A stretch of 64,000 bases of DNA from Paenibacillaceae bacterium (GCA_004134985.1 REGQ01000023.1:1-64000); one strand, 5' to 3'; numbered from the stretch's first letter, positions 16,938-26,554 are shown. Program-made: numbers and translations. Notes: a model not told the origin generated them from the letters alone.

Positions 16938-17693
16938 TTAATTAGGAAACGCTTTTTGTCTTAAAGTTTCTATCTTTTCAATGGTTTCCTTTTGCAATCT
17001 TCTTGAAACTGAACAACTTTCGTCATGATCAAACAAGATAAGTTTGTTCTTTTTATCAACGGATCTAACATTAGCTAAATTAACTACAAATGCTCGATGG
17101 CAACGGAATAGGCGTTCATCATAACCTACAATTTCATTTAATTCAGCATAAAAATCAAGAACTTTAGATTTAGTAATTAATCTTATTTTATGTGCAATTT
17201 CCATGGTCTCAAAATAAAGAATATCTGAAAAAGGAATTTGAAAGCTGGTGTATTTATTCTCAAAAGAAAAGTTATCGGGACTTACTGGAATAGTTCGGCG
17301 CGAATCAGCAATCAATAAACACTCTTCAACTTTTTGAATAAATTCTTCTTCTCGTAAATCTTTTTCAATAAAATCTAAAGCTGACACATGATATGCAAAG
17401 GTTCTTGGTGCTAACTCGGAATGTGTAGTAACAAAAACAATTGTGCCATATGGATCCTTCTTTCTTATTTCCTTAGCGACAGCCAACCCTTTTTGCTCCT
17501 CATTTTTGATCTCCAAATCTAGAAAATACAATTGATGATTGGACACATTTTCAATTTGCGATAATAAATGATCAGGTCTTGCGGTTGAAAATAGACTTCG
17601 GTAACGAATCTGATGCTTTAACACCAATGTTTTAATGATTCGTTCTAACCGTTGCTGCTGGATAAGGTTATCCTCTAATATAAATATATTCAT
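16938..17693 (-). CDS. LytTR-family response regulator (AgrA/ComE type)
   Basis: 251 aa. Receiver domain residues 1-130 with acidic pocket E7-D8 and phospho-acceptor Asp59 (LYFLDLE); LytTR DNA-binding domain about 145-245 (FETMEIAHKIRLIT, RLFRCHRAFVVNLANVRSV). It overlaps the kinase stop by 4 nt (ATGA), so the two are translationally coupled. LytTR regulators of this class usually act in peptide quorum sensing or bacteriocin/immunity control, and probably drove the now broken ABC-DUF4097 operon downstream. No peptide precursor gene was found nearby. Confidence 0.9.
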   Translation of the reverse strand: MNIFILEDNLIQQQRLERIIKTLVLKHQIRYRSLFSTARPDHLLSQIENVSNHQLYFLDLEIKNEEQKGLAVAKEIRKKDPYGTIVFVTTHSELAPRTFAYHVSALDFIEKDLREEEFIQKVEECLLIADSRRTIPVSPDNFSFENKYTSFQIPFSDILYFETMEIAHKIRLITKSKVLDFYAELNEIVGYDERLFRCHRAFVVNLANVRSVDKKNKLILFDHDESCSVSRRLQKETIEKIETLRQKAFPN

Positions 17694-19015
17694 TTTCGTT
17701 CTCCAGTCTTTCTTAAAATTAGCGTTTGTGAAAATAAATTAGATTGGGTCTCTGTTTCTAGTGACGCAAAGTTATTTTCTTTTAAAATTTGCTGCACATT
17801 ATATAAACCTAAGCCACGCCCCTTGCCTTTTGACGAATATCCTCTTTCCCCCAGTCGTCGTAAACTGACTTCTTCTCCGCTACTATTTTCAATTTTAATT
17901 AGTTGAATGATAGGGTCTTCCAATAACACAATCCAAATCTTTGATTCTTCCGTCTTAGACGCTGCTTCAATCGCATTATCTAATAAAATGGAGAGGATCC
18001 GGGTAAAAGAAATCAATTCCATCTGAATCAAATGAATGGGTTCTTCAATTTCTAACGTGACATCAATATTCATTTGTTGGGCCATTAGAATTTTAGCAGC
18101 CAAGATACTTTTGGCCTCTGATACATGTAGGTTTCGTAGCTTCACAAAGCTGTATTCATTCTTACGCATTAATTGCCCAGCTGGCTTAACTGTTTGTTCA
18201 TACACTTGTTTGACTTGATCCCAATCTTCCCGATAAATCCCATCCTCTAGAGTCAATAGGATATTAGCATAGTCATGACGAAAACCTCTGAATTCATCAT
18301 ATATTTTTTCGAGTTGTGTTGCATAATCCTTTATTTGTACCAATTGTTCACTTTTAGATTTCTCAATTTCTCTCTTGTGAATATGATTGTATTGAAATTG
18401 CATATACAGTAAAGCAATGATAAATAGCAACCACATCCCTAAGAGTAATATTCTATTGAATGAATTAAAATCACCAGTTTTATTAGCAATGGATAAAATC
18501 GGATATACCGAAATGATAATGATAATTAAAAGAACGATCACTGGAAAGAGAATTACTTTGCTGGATTCCTGTAGGATTTCTTTGTTGAGCTGTGGAACAT
18601 AGTGACGTACCAATCTAAGGCCGATTTCATTCATAATGGGCGGTGCCATAGCTGTAAAAAGATAAGGAAGATAGTCAATATGTGCTGATGATTGTTTAAA
18701 GATTAATTCAACTAAACGTGTAATCGAATCTGCTGCGAGATAACCTAAAAATGAATTCATTACCAAGGCATATGCTCCGTAAAAAACACCTAAAGCGGTA
18801 AATGTTTTATGATTTTTAAAGTAAGAAATGCCAACAAAACAGAAAAATAGAGTAACGGCCCCCCATATTCCGATAAAATGTGTAGAAACAATTCCAATGA
18901 TTAAGAATACCACGAACCACATTGTTATTTCTCTGATTGTAAATGTATAGCGAGAAATGGATTGAAAAATAAAAAAGAAGCTTACTATTTGAATTACCAT
19001 AATTAAATTAATCAT
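17690..19015 (-). CDS. GHKL sensor histidine kinase (AgrC/BlpH type, HPK10)
   Basis: 441 aa. Six to seven transmembrane helices fill residues 1-205, then a coiled region, the phospho-acceptor His247 in the RGFRHDYAN motif typical of HPK10 kinases, N-box N347 (LLDNAIEAA) and G-box GKGRGLGLYNV. The ATP-binding domain is SPOIIOB/GHKL type. Likely senses an extracellular peptide or cell-wall-active compound. AGGTGGTG lies before ATG 19015. First gene of a two-gene operon with the LytTR regulator. Confidence 0.9.
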   Translation of the reverse strand: MINLIMVIQIVSFFFIFQSISRYTFTIREITMWFVVFLIIGIVSTHFIGIWGAVTLFFCFVGISYFKNHKTFTALGVFYGAYALVMNSFLGYLAADSITRLVELIFKQSSAHIDYLPYLFTAMAPPIMNEIGLRLVRHYVPQLNKEILQESSKVILFPVIVLLIIIIISVYPILSIANKTGDFNSFNRILLLGMWLLFIIALLYMQFQYNHIHKREIEKSKSEQLVQIKDYATQLEKIYDEFRGFRHDYANILLTLEDGIYREDWDQVKQVYEQTVKPAGQLMRKNEYSFVKLRNLHVSEAKSILAAKILMAQQMNIDVTLEIEEPIHLIQMELISFTRILSILLDNAIEAASKTEESKIWIVLLEDPIIQLIKIENSSGEEVSLRRLGERGYSSKGKGRGLGLYNVQQILKENNFASLETETQSNLFSQTLILRKTGERK

Positions 19016-19155
19016 TTTTTACACCACCTGTCTTCACGCGAAAAGAATTACCCTTTGCCACTAATTTCCTCGTTGGCTTAATGCACTCCTCAGTCTAACA
19101 CTAAACTTTTTTTAACAACAGTGGTACGAATAATAAAAAAAAGCTAAACACAAAA

Positions 19156-19182
19156 GCTCCCTCGGCACAAGTACCGGGGAGC
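19156..19182 (-). terminator. Terminator downstream of the SRAP gene
   Basis: GCTCC...GGAGC with additional inner CGG/CCG pairing (19156-19182), followed on the minus strand by TTTTGTG and, further on, a TTTTTTTT run. It lies 139 nt past the SRAP stop. The rest of 19016-19320 holds the promoter region of the kinase operon and no gene. Confidence 0.7.
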
Positions 19183-19320
19183 ATCATTAATAATTGATAC
19201 ACATGTACATCCCATCAATGACGCTTTAAAACCCGGTTGTGACCACCCATAACGGAACTGCTGTCCGCGAAATCGCTCACTGAGCATCAGCCGCTGTGAT
19301 TCTTTCCTCCCGCTCGTCGC

Positions 19321-20004
19321 CTACTTCTTAAGCCATGCTGCCCCGCCTGTGCCAAACTCCTGAATCATCTCGGGTGATTCCTCCTCCGGGAGGGTTCCTT
19401 TCGCACGCGGCGCAACAGGATAGACATGCATCCGTGAGGCTGCATAGGCATACACCCGATTGCCGAGCATCCGGCTGTCAATTAACGTCGGATCGAGCCA
19501 GCTTTCCCGCTCTTCTTCATCCATAATAACGGGCATACGGTCATTATAACGGGAGACGACATGATTTGGCGTTGTCGTTACGACTGTAAAAGTACGATGC
19601 AGCACGCCGCGTGGATCAATCCGGGTTTCGAACAGCCCGGCCATACCGAAAACATCCTGATCGCGTACAATAAAGCGGACCTCTTCACTTACCTTGCCTT
19701 CGGTTTTAGTGCCATAAAAACCGCTGCAAGGCACGATGCAGCGCTGGCGTTTGACAATCCGCTCGAAAATCGGCTTGCGGCTTACCGAATCATAGTCGGC
19801 ATTGATCGAATCCTTCGCCCAGAAAGGAAACAAACCCCAGCGCGCCTCAACAAGCTGCCGATCCTTCTGTCCGCCGATGATGACCGGAATTGATTGTGTC
19901 GGCAGTATATTGAAACGGTCTTTGGGACTGGTCATTATTTTGTTGATCTGAAATTTCTCCTGCAGTTCCGCAACATCCGCAATAAGAGAAAATCGTTCGC
20001 ACAT
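19321..20004 (-). CDS. SRAP-domain protein (YedK/HMCES-like) with altered active site
   Basis: 227 aa from ATG 20004 (AAGGTGG upstream), so that Cys2 follows the initiator Met, as required in SRAP proteins that crosslink to abasic sites in single-stranded DNA. Recognisable blocks: MCERFSL, ARWGLFPFWAKDS, INA (Asn68), RCIVPCSGFY and NDRMPVIM. Two family residues are changed: the Glu of GFYEW is Gly98 (GFYGT), and the His of HDRMP is Asn154 (YNDRMP). The first block is CERF, not CGRF. It may still crosslink through Cys2 but with altered reversal or peptidase chemistry (inference). The DinB gene follows upstream. Confidence 0.85.
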   Translation of the reverse strand: MCERFSLIADVAELQEKFQINKIMTSPKDRFNILPTQSIPVIIGGQKDRQLVEARWGLFPFWAKDSINADYDSVSRKPIFERIVKRQRCIVPCSGFYGTKTEGKVSEEVRFIVRDQDVFGMAGLFETRIDPRGVLHRTFTVVTTTPNHVVSRYNDRMPVIMDEEERESWLDPTLIDSRMLGNRVYAYAASRMHVYPVAPRAKGTLPEEESPEMIQEFGTGGAAWLKK

Positions 20005-20052
20005 GGAGGTTACCACCTTTTTTACCTCCATTATCCGCAGGCGCTGGTCAAA

Positions 20053-20562
20053 TTATGCATCAGGGTAATATTTGCGCGGTTTTGCTTTTAAATAGGTCAT
20101 AAATTCGCTTGATGCACTCTGAAAGCCAAGTTGGCGCAGCATCGCCGCCACTGCTCCGCGATGATAGGCGCCATGCTGGACCATCGTCATAATCACTTCC
20201 TCACAGGAAGCTTCGTTCTCACCGCCGCGATCATTTTTAAAGCGCACCTCACGTTTTAAGTTTGGCTTGTCTGACTCAAAGAGCATACGCCTCATCTCAT
20301 GATGCAAGGCAGCAAACTGGCGCTGAATCAGGGGGAGATCTTTTACTCCCTTCGGCAGACAGACCTCTGCTGAAGGGTTATCCCCCCGCAGAATGGTCAG
20401 CCACATTAAATCCGTCAAGTAGATATGATCCATCGTTTCCGATATGGTAGAAAAACTGCCGCCTGTCACTTCAACGAACACAACCTGGGGCAAGTTTTCC
20501 AAATGATCAATTAAATGAAGATATGACCACACATGATATTCATAGCAGTCTCTCCAATTCAT
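20053..20562 (-). CDS. DinB-family putative metal-dependent protein
   Basis: 169 aa, four-helix-bundle DinB/YfiT type. Three expected metal-binding histidines are present: His46 (MDHIYLTD), His130 and His134 (VQHGAYHRG). Bacillus DinB is DNA-damage inducible; relatives are thiol transferases using bacillithiol. GGAGG precedes ATG 20562 by 7 nt. It lies 48 nt upstream of the SRAP gene on the same strand, making a possible damage-response pair. I saw no clear LexA box upstream. Confidence 0.85.
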   Translation of the reverse strand: MNWRDCYEYHVWSYLHLIDHLENLPQVVFVEVTGGSFSTISETMDHIYLTDLMWLTILRGDNPSAEVCLPKGVKDLPLIQRQFAALHHEMRRMLFESDKPNLKREVRFKNDRGGENEASCEEVIMTMVQHGAYHRGAVAAMLRQLGFQSASSEFMTYLKAKPRKYYPDA

Positions 20563-20713
20563 GAAACAGCCTCCTTACAAACGGTAAACGCTAGTATTTG
20601 AACACTATACCAATATATCGACAGACATTCACTTTCATTAAAGTGCTATTTGCAGGATTTCGTTGATCATTGTCGAAATAGGAGCATCACGATTAAAAAC
20701 TGGGATGGTCATC

Positions 20714-23700
20714 ATGACGAAAAGTAAAATAATGCTAATTTGCGGGATGTTTCTCATTTTATTGACAGGCGCCCGCTTGCTATGGGTTTTTCATTTTATT
20801 CAGCCCAATCAACACCATGCAGTGCAAGGCGTACTTAACTTGCGCGACAGCGAAATATCTAACAAACAGACTTTTCTGTTGGATGGAGAATGGGAGTTTT
20901 ACCCGAATACGCTGCTCATGCATGACAGTATAGATGGAGCGGCTCCTTCTGAGCCGCAATTTATTCAAGTTCCGGGCAGCTGGAATGCCGCATTGAACCC
21001 TGAACAGCCAACACCATACGGCAGCGGAAGTTACCGGCTGCGAATTGTTGTCGACGCTGCTGACATGACCGAATATGCCATTCGAATACCGAGCATAAGA
21101 AGCTCGTCCGAACTGTATATTAACGGCCAACCAGCCGGACAGTCCGGACAGCCTGCAGCAACCGCTGCAGCGTATCAGCCGCTCAATATTAACTATATTT
21201 CCGACTTCACCCTTGAGGGCAGCAATGAGATTACGGTCGTCATCCATGCGGCGAATTATGATTACCCTCGCAGCAGCGGGATTGTCAGCTCTTTGAAATT
21301 CGGAACGGAAGCGGCCATCAAACGTGAGCTGGCCATTTCAGTGCTGACTAAAATCATGGTCTGTATTGCTTTTCTGATCCATGCAGTCTATGTGCTTATT
21401 ATTTATTTGATGGGTATGCGAAACAAAATTTTACTCTATTTTTTCTTTATTGCCGTCTGTGCCATTATTGCCATGCTGGAAATCGGTGACAACCTGCTGC
21501 TTTATCTGTTCCCGATTCCATATGAATGGAGTTTTCGAATTATACCGGCATTAATGATATCCGCTTCCTTTTTAATTGTTCAGACTGTCAAACCAAAGCT
21601 AAAGAGAGCTATTTCCAAAAGTTTAGTTCTGGTTTATAATGCCGTCTGCGTTGCTGCACTAGCTACGCTTGCGCTGCCTGCCTCATTAATCGCCACATTG
21701 GATTGGCTGTATTTATTCCTTTTATTTGTGGCAATGGTGAGCGCACTGATCCTACTGCTGCGCATCGCCTATAAAGGAATGGCAGAAAACATTCTGATGC
21801 TGCTAACATTTATTGCTATTTTTTCTTCGGTTGTATGGGCGATAGTGTTTAATCTGTATGAGATTCGTTCATCTTACTACCCTTTTGACATCATTGTTGC
21901 GCTAATTACCTTCTCGCTGATCTGGTTCAAGCGCTATATGGAAGTGCTATCTCACACGAGGGCGCTTACCTCGCAGCTGCAGGAATCGGACACACTTAAA
22001 GACTATTTTTTGGCGAATACTTCACATGAACTGCGGAATCCGCTGCATGGCATGTTGAATTTATCTGAAGCCGTGCTGGAGCGGGAAAAGAGCACCTTGT
22101 CCAAAAAGAGCAGTCAGGATCTTGAGCTGCTCCTTACTGTCGGCCGTCGCATGTCGTTTATGCTGAACGATCTGCTGGACATGATCCGCTTGAAAGAACG
22201 CCGTATTCACTTGCTCCCTCAAAACCTGTCGCTGCCCGCGGTCGCAGCCGGGGTGCTCGATATGCTGCGTTTCATGACAGACGGTAAACCGATCCAACTG
22301 TTGAATCGAATTCCAAATGGGTTTCCGGCCATTATTGCTGATGAAAACCGTCTGATTCAAATCTTGTTCAATTTGCTGCATAATGCCGTGAAATATACGT
22401 ACGAAGGTGAAGTGTCCATCCATGCCAAAATTGTTGACGGCAAAGCAAGGATTGTTATTGAGGATACCGGGATCGGTATGGATGAAGAAATTTTGCAGCG
22501 CGTGTTCGAGCCCTATGCGCAAGCTTCCGGCGGCGGTTCGCGGCCAGGCGGCGGTTTCGGGCTTGGGTTGAACATTTGCAGGCAACTGGTCGAGATGCAT
22601 GATAGCAAACTGGAGGCAACTTCCAAACCGAATGTGGGCTCCAGATTCTCCTTTTCCTTGCCCCTGTCCGAAGAAGGCTTCGAACCGATGCAGCAGGCTT
22701 ACAGCAGCCTTGTAAGCGCGGAGCCCGGGTTACAGGAAGCAACAGACATGGGCCGCACAGCAGCCGATGCGGCTCAGGCTCAGGCGGCTGCGACCGCAGC
22801 AGATCAGCTTGTGTCCGCTGCTGCAGCGAAGCTCGCCCCAGTGCATGGTTTCGATATTGTGCGCGTGCTGGCCGTCGATGATGATCCGGTCAATACCATG
22901 GTAATTGATAATATCTTGTCAGCGAATCCGGGCTACCGGGTCGTAACCGCCACAAGCGGCAAGGACGCCCTAGAGCGGCTCAGCGAGGGAGAATGGGATC
23001 TCATCATCACCGATGTAATGATGCCGCATATGTCAGGTTACGAATTAACTGCTACCATCCGCAAGCGCTATTCGATATCCGAGCTGCCCGTCTTGCTGCT
23101 GACCGCCCGCAATCTCCCGGAGGACATTGATGCCGGATTTCTGGCAGGCGCTAATGACTATGTAACCAAGCCAGTAAATCCGTTGGAATTAAAGTCTCGA
23201 GTGCGCGCTCTGACGGAGCTGAAGCGATCCATCAATGAGCAGTTGCGCATGGAAGCAGCATGGCTGCAAGCGCAAATAAAACCCCATTTCATCTTGAATA
23301 CATTTAATGTGGTGGCTGCGCTCAGTGAGATTGATCCCAAACGGATGATTGCCTTGGTAGAGGAGTTCGGAAATTATTTGCGGGGCAGTTTTGATTTTCA
23401 AAATTCGGAGCAATTAGCCCCGCTTTCCCATGAACTGGACCTGCTGCACTCTTACCTGTTCATTGAGCAGGAGCGGTTCAGAGAAAGGCTGGTTGTGGAA
23501 TGGGACGTTGATGAAGATATTGCAATCGAAATCCCGCCGCTCTCCATCCAGCCGCTGGTTGAGAATGCGGCGCGTCACGGGATTTTGAAGAGGGCGCGCG
23601 GAGGATCTATACTGATCCGCATTAAAGAAGGGACACAGGAAATCAACATTGAAATTATTGATAACGGCGTTGGGATAGATGAGAACAAATTAAACAATCT

Positions 23701-23848
23701 TCTGAATCGAAAGCAAAGCAGCAGTTCAGGCATTGGACTCATCAATACTGATCGTAGGCTGAAGAAAATATATGGCCATGGGCTGCAGATTAAAAGCGTG
23801 TTGGGTGAAGGAACAACGGTTTCATTCGTCATTCCCAAGCAGGCATAG
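20714..23848 (+). CDS. Giant hybrid sensor kinase: DISM-7TM-HisKA-HATPase-REC-LytS kinase
   Basis: 1044 aa from ATG 20714 (GGGATGG upstream; ATG 20705 also possible). Order: N-terminal membrane anchor; extracytoplasmic jelly-roll sensor (about 30-205; DGEWEFYP, VPGSWN, YGSGSYRLRI); seven-helix membrane module (about 205-395); HisKA with His438 (ANTSHELRNPLHGM); HATPase with N-box FNLLHNAVKYTYEG and FGLGLNICRQL; an Ala/Gln-rich linker; receiver with Asp767 (IITDVMMPHMSG) and the TKP lysine; and finally a LytS/YesM-type kinase with His858 (IKPHFILNTFN) and its own ATPase (VENAARHG, SSGIGLINTDRRL). Two kinase families in one chain is unusual. Partner: the BTAD regulator 53 nt downstream. Confidence 0.9.
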   Translation: MTKSKIMLICGMFLILLTGARLLWVFHFIQPNQHHAVQGVLNLRDSEISNKQTFLLDGEWEFYPNTLLMHDSIDGAAPSEPQFIQVPGSWNAALNPEQPTPYGSGSYRLRIVVDAADMTEYAIRIPSIRSSSELYINGQPAGQSGQPAATAAAYQPLNINYISDFTLEGSNEITVVIHAANYDYPRSSGIVSSLKFGTEAAIKRELAISVLTKIMVCIAFLIHAVYVLIIYLMGMRNKILLYFFFIAVCAIIAMLEIGDNLLLYLFPIPYEWSFRIIPALMISASFLIVQTVKPKLKRAISKSLVLVYNAVCVAALATLALPASLIATLDWLYLFLLFVAMVSALILLLRIAYKGMAENILMLLTFIAIFSSVVWAIVFNLYEIRSSYYPFDIIVALITFSLIWFKRYMEVLSHTRALTSQLQESDTLKDYFLANTSHELRNPLHGMLNLSEAVLEREKSTLSKKSSQDLELLLTVGRRMSFMLNDLLDMIRLKERRIHLLPQNLSLPAVAAGVLDMLRFMTDGKPIQLLNRIPNGFPAIIADENRLIQILFNLLHNAVKYTYEGEVSIHAKIVDGKARIVIEDTGIGMDEEILQRVFEPYAQASGGGSRPGGGFGLGLNICRQLVEMHDSKLEATSKPNVGSRFSFSLPLSEEGFEPMQQAYSSLVSAEPGLQEATDMGRTAADAAQAQAAATAADQLVSAAAAKLAPVHGFDIVRVLAVDDDPVNTMVIDNILSANPGYRVVTATSGKDALERLSEGEWDLIITDVMMPHMSGYELTATIRKRYSISELPVLLLTARNLPEDIDAGFLAGANDYVTKPVNPLELKSRVRALTELKRSINEQLRMEAAWLQAQIKPHFILNTFNVVAALSEIDPKRMIALVEEFGNYLRGSFDFQNSEQLAPLSHELDLLHSYLFIEQERFRERLVVEWDVDEDIAIEIPPLSIQPLVENAARHGILKRARGGSILIRIKEGTQEINIEIIDNGVGIDENKLNNLLNRKQSSSSGIGLINTDRRLKKIYGHGLQIKSVLGEGTTVSFVIPKQA

Positions 23849-23901
23849 CGCAGCCATCCAAAGGTTTATTCATTCATTAAAAGCACACTAGGGGGATGTT
23901 T

Positions 23902-25038
23902 ATGTTTCAAGCAATATTGATCGATGATGAGCCGTTTGCGCTTATTCATCTGGAGAAGATCCTAGTTGAACTGGCTGAAGTGGAAATTCTCGCCACATTT
24001 ACAGACCCTGTTGAAGCTACGCAAGCACTGGCCCATCTGAATCCGAACGTTATCTTCCTTGATATTGAAATGCCGGAGATGAACGGGATGGAAGCAGCAG
24101 AAATTATTCATAATCTATGCCCTGCAGCCGAGATCATCTTTGTAACAGCGTACAAAAACTTTGCTCTCGATGCATTCGAATTAAACGCACTCGACTATGT
24201 GCTGAAGCCTCTGCAGCGAGGCAGGCTGCTGAAGACGGTCAAACGTCTGGAAGAGCGCATGAATGTTGTCACCGACAAAACTACCGCTGAACATAAAGTG
24301 ACGATTTATTGCTTCGATACGCTCCGTTTCGAAACGGAGGGACAGCCGCCGCAAACGTTTCGCTGGCGAACTGCAAAAACACAGGAGCTGTTCTCCTATT
24401 TGCTTCATCACCGCAACGGCTTTGTCAGCAAAGATACGCTGGTCGATATGCTATGGCCAAACATCGATTTTAAAAAGGCTTCTGCGCACCTGTATACGAC
24501 AATCTATCAGCTTCGCAAATCGCTGAAACAGGAAAATATCGATGTGAGCATCGATAAAATCAGCGGCAAGGAAGGTTACGTCTTAAACCCGCAGCAAGTA
24601 CAGATCGGCACGGATATATGGGAACGCGAAATTCGCAATCTGGGCTCCGTACATATGGAAAACTATGAGAAACATCAGAAGCTGATCGATCTGTACACCG
24701 GTGATTATTTCGGAGATTGCGATTACATATGGGCGGAAAGCGAGCGGCAGCGGCTGCGCACCGTCTGGTTGCATCATGCGATGCAGGTTGCCGAGTTTTA
24801 TACGGATAACAATATGATTACTTCCGCTGCGACTGTATACCAGCGTATTGTGCAGCTGCAGCCCTATTTCGAAGAAGGACATCTTGGCTTGATGAAAATT
24901 TACGATCATCTTAAAGCCCGCGCTGCGGTGGAAAAACAGTTCTCTACTATTCAGAACTTGCTGCTTAAAGAACTTGGAGTAGAGCTGCCGGAAAGCATTC
25001 AGTCCTGGTATACGGCGTGGAAGCAGCGCAACAGGTAA
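23902..25038 (+). CDS. Response regulator with winged-helix and BTAD domain (SARP-like)
   Basis: 378 aa from ATG 23902, correctly spaced from AGGGGG; the ATG at 23896 is directly adjacent to it. Receiver 1-120 with Asp54 (IFLDIEMPEMNG) and Lys102 (LKPLQ). Then an OmpR-like winged helix (WRTAKTQELFSYLLHHRNG, WPNIDFKKASAHLYTTIYQLRKSL) and a helical BTAD domain of TPR-like repeats to the end. SARP-type regulators are mainly known from actinobacteria; REC-BTAD proteins also occur in Paenibacillaceae. It is the likely output of the hybrid kinase. Targets unknown. Confidence 0.9.
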   Translation: MFQAILIDDEPFALIHLEKILVELAEVEILATFTDPVEATQALAHLNPNVIFLDIEMPEMNGMEAAEIIHNLCPAAEIIFVTAYKNFALDAFELNALDYVLKPLQRGRLLKTVKRLEERMNVVTDKTTAEHKVTIYCFDTLRFETEGQPPQTFRWRTAKTQELFSYLLHHRNGFVSKDTLVDMLWPNIDFKKASAHLYTTIYQLRKSLKQENIDVSIDKISGKEGYVLNPQQVQIGTDIWEREIRNLGSVHMENYEKHQKLIDLYTGDYFGDCDYIWAESERQRLRTVWLHHAMQVAEFYTDNNMITSAATVYQRIVQLQPYFEEGHLGLMKIYDHLKARAAVEKQFSTIQNLLLKELGVELPESIQSWYTAWKQRNR

Positions 25039-25115
25039 TTCCTGGGTCGCAACGCTCTACATTCGACAACTTTTTTAATAACGTGTAAAATAGTTTTAAT
25101 TATAAGAGATGGTAG

Positions 25116-26084
25116 GTGGACCGTATTATTTACGCAGTTGGCTTTCTCGTATCTTTTTTGATTGTTTATCTACTCATACCTCCGCTGGCAAAGATGGCGT
25201 TTCGGCTGGATTTTGTGGACAAGCCCCGCAAAGACACCGAGCGCAAGCTTCATCGCGAGCCTATTCCGCTTACAGCAAGCTATGCGATCTTCGCCGGGTT
25301 CTTTCTAACCTACTTGCTGATGACAAGGGAATTATCCTGGCAGACCGGGGCGATTTTTATCGGGGGTGTGCTGCTGCTCGTCATCGGCACGATCGACGAC
25401 TGGTATAAAACCAAAGGAAAAGATTTCCCTGCCCTGCCCAAGCTGATTATCCAAGTTTCCGCAGCTGTGCTCGTCTATGCAGCAGGCATTCAATTTACGG
25501 GTTTCTACAATCCTTTCACGGCTGACTATGTACTCCTGCCCGTCTGGCTGCAATTTACGCTGACCATTCTGTGGATTTTCGGAGTAACGACTGTCATTAA
25601 CTTTACCGATGGCATGGACGGGCTTGCTGGCGCCCTCTCGGCGATTTCGGCGATCACTTTATTTATCGTTGCCTTGGCCAAGGGCCAGGACAATTCCGCC
25701 ATGATGGCCATTATGCTCGCAGGGGTTACCATAGCCTATTTACGCTACAACAAGCCGCCTGCCAAAATTTTTATGGGCGATGCCGGCGCAACTTTTCTCG
25801 GTTTTATGCTGGCGGTCATTGCGCTGGACGGCGCCTTCAAGCAAGCGACGGTATTATCATTGTTCATTCCGATCTTAGCGCTCGGCGTACCGATTTTCGA
25901 CAATCTGTTTGTTGTGATCAAACGTTTTGTCCAGGGCAAAGCGATCTACAAGGCCGATGCCAGTCAGGCGCATTATCGCTTGCTGCGTGCGGGACTAAAT
26001 CACAAGCAAGTCGTATTGTTCCTCTGTCTGATCAGTATGTGCCTGTCGCTTTCTTCTATCATTCTATTGCTGGTCGATGTGTGA
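25116..26084 (+). CDS. tagO: TagO/MraY-type polyprenyl-phosphate sugar-1-phosphate transferase
   Basis: 322 aa, about ten membrane helices, GTG start at 25116 with a weak site. Family motifs: DKPRKD..ERKLHREP near residue 35, 'GTIDDWYKTKG' (Asp pair), 'VINFTDGMDGLAGAL' and 'KIFMGDAGATFLGF', with a terminal 'ASQAHYRLLRAGLNHKQ' HxxR-type loop. It should transfer GlcNAc-1-P from UDP-GlcNAc to undecaprenyl phosphate, the first step of teichoic acid or other wall-polymer synthesis. The enzyme class is secure; the pathway is inferred. It ends at a terminator. Confidence 0.88.
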   Translation: MDRIIYAVGFLVSFLIVYLLIPPLAKMAFRLDFVDKPRKDTERKLHREPIPLTASYAIFAGFFLTYLLMTRELSWQTGAIFIGGVLLLVIGTIDDWYKTKGKDFPALPKLIIQVSAAVLVYAAGIQFTGFYNPFTADYVLLPVWLQFTLTILWIFGVTTVINFTDGMDGLAGALSAISAITLFIVALAKGQDNSAMMAIMLAGVTIAYLRYNKPPAKIFMGDAGATFLGFMLAVIALDGAFKQATVLSLFIPILALGVPIFDNLFVVIKRFVQGKAIYKADASQAHYRLLRAGLNHKQVVLFLCLISMCLSLSSIILLLVDV

Positions 26085-26095
26085 TTTGCATAGAG

Positions 26096-26133
26096 AAAGG
26101 CTGCCTGCCCATCGATATGGGGAAGCAGCCTTT
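26096..26133 (+). terminator. Terminator after the tagO-like gene
   Basis: AAAGGCTGC/GCAGCCTTT, 9-bp perfect stem, about 20-nt loop, starting 12 nt past the stop. The T tract after it is short (TTTCGTGGTATT). Confidence 0.75.
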
Positions 26134-26554
26134 CGTGGTATTGCTGATATGTCCACTTGGTGAATATAAATCCTTTTTTGAAAAACTTAAAACAACGAAA
26201 GCCCTTCCTCTCTTCCATCCTTGCGGCTCCGAAGACCGCGCCAGTGAGAATCAAGTATCTATATACAATCAATCAGCCAACGCCATTCCTTGGCGAGGGC
26301 AATCCCATTTACCCGGGTGAAAAATAAGCCAATATTCTGTGAAGTATATATAATCTTACAACCTGTAAGACGACTAAGCTCTAGCCTGTGAATTGGCCTA
26401 AATTCTGCTGCGATCACATCGCTTCCGTTGTCCTGGTCAACGAAGCCCGTCGCGTTTGGTGTTGTATACATTCAAAAATCATTTCATAACTTCAAATCAA
26501 GTAGATATTTCATAATAACAAATAAAAAAAGAGTTGTCAAATGTGGATAAGTTA
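26134..26554. other. Gene-free spacer before the XRE gene
   Basis: About 420 bp. A 70-codon minus-strand frame (26259-26471) has somewhat protein-like composition, but no ribosome site and no family I recognise. No repeat, RNA motif or mobile-element end was seen. Confidence 0.35.
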
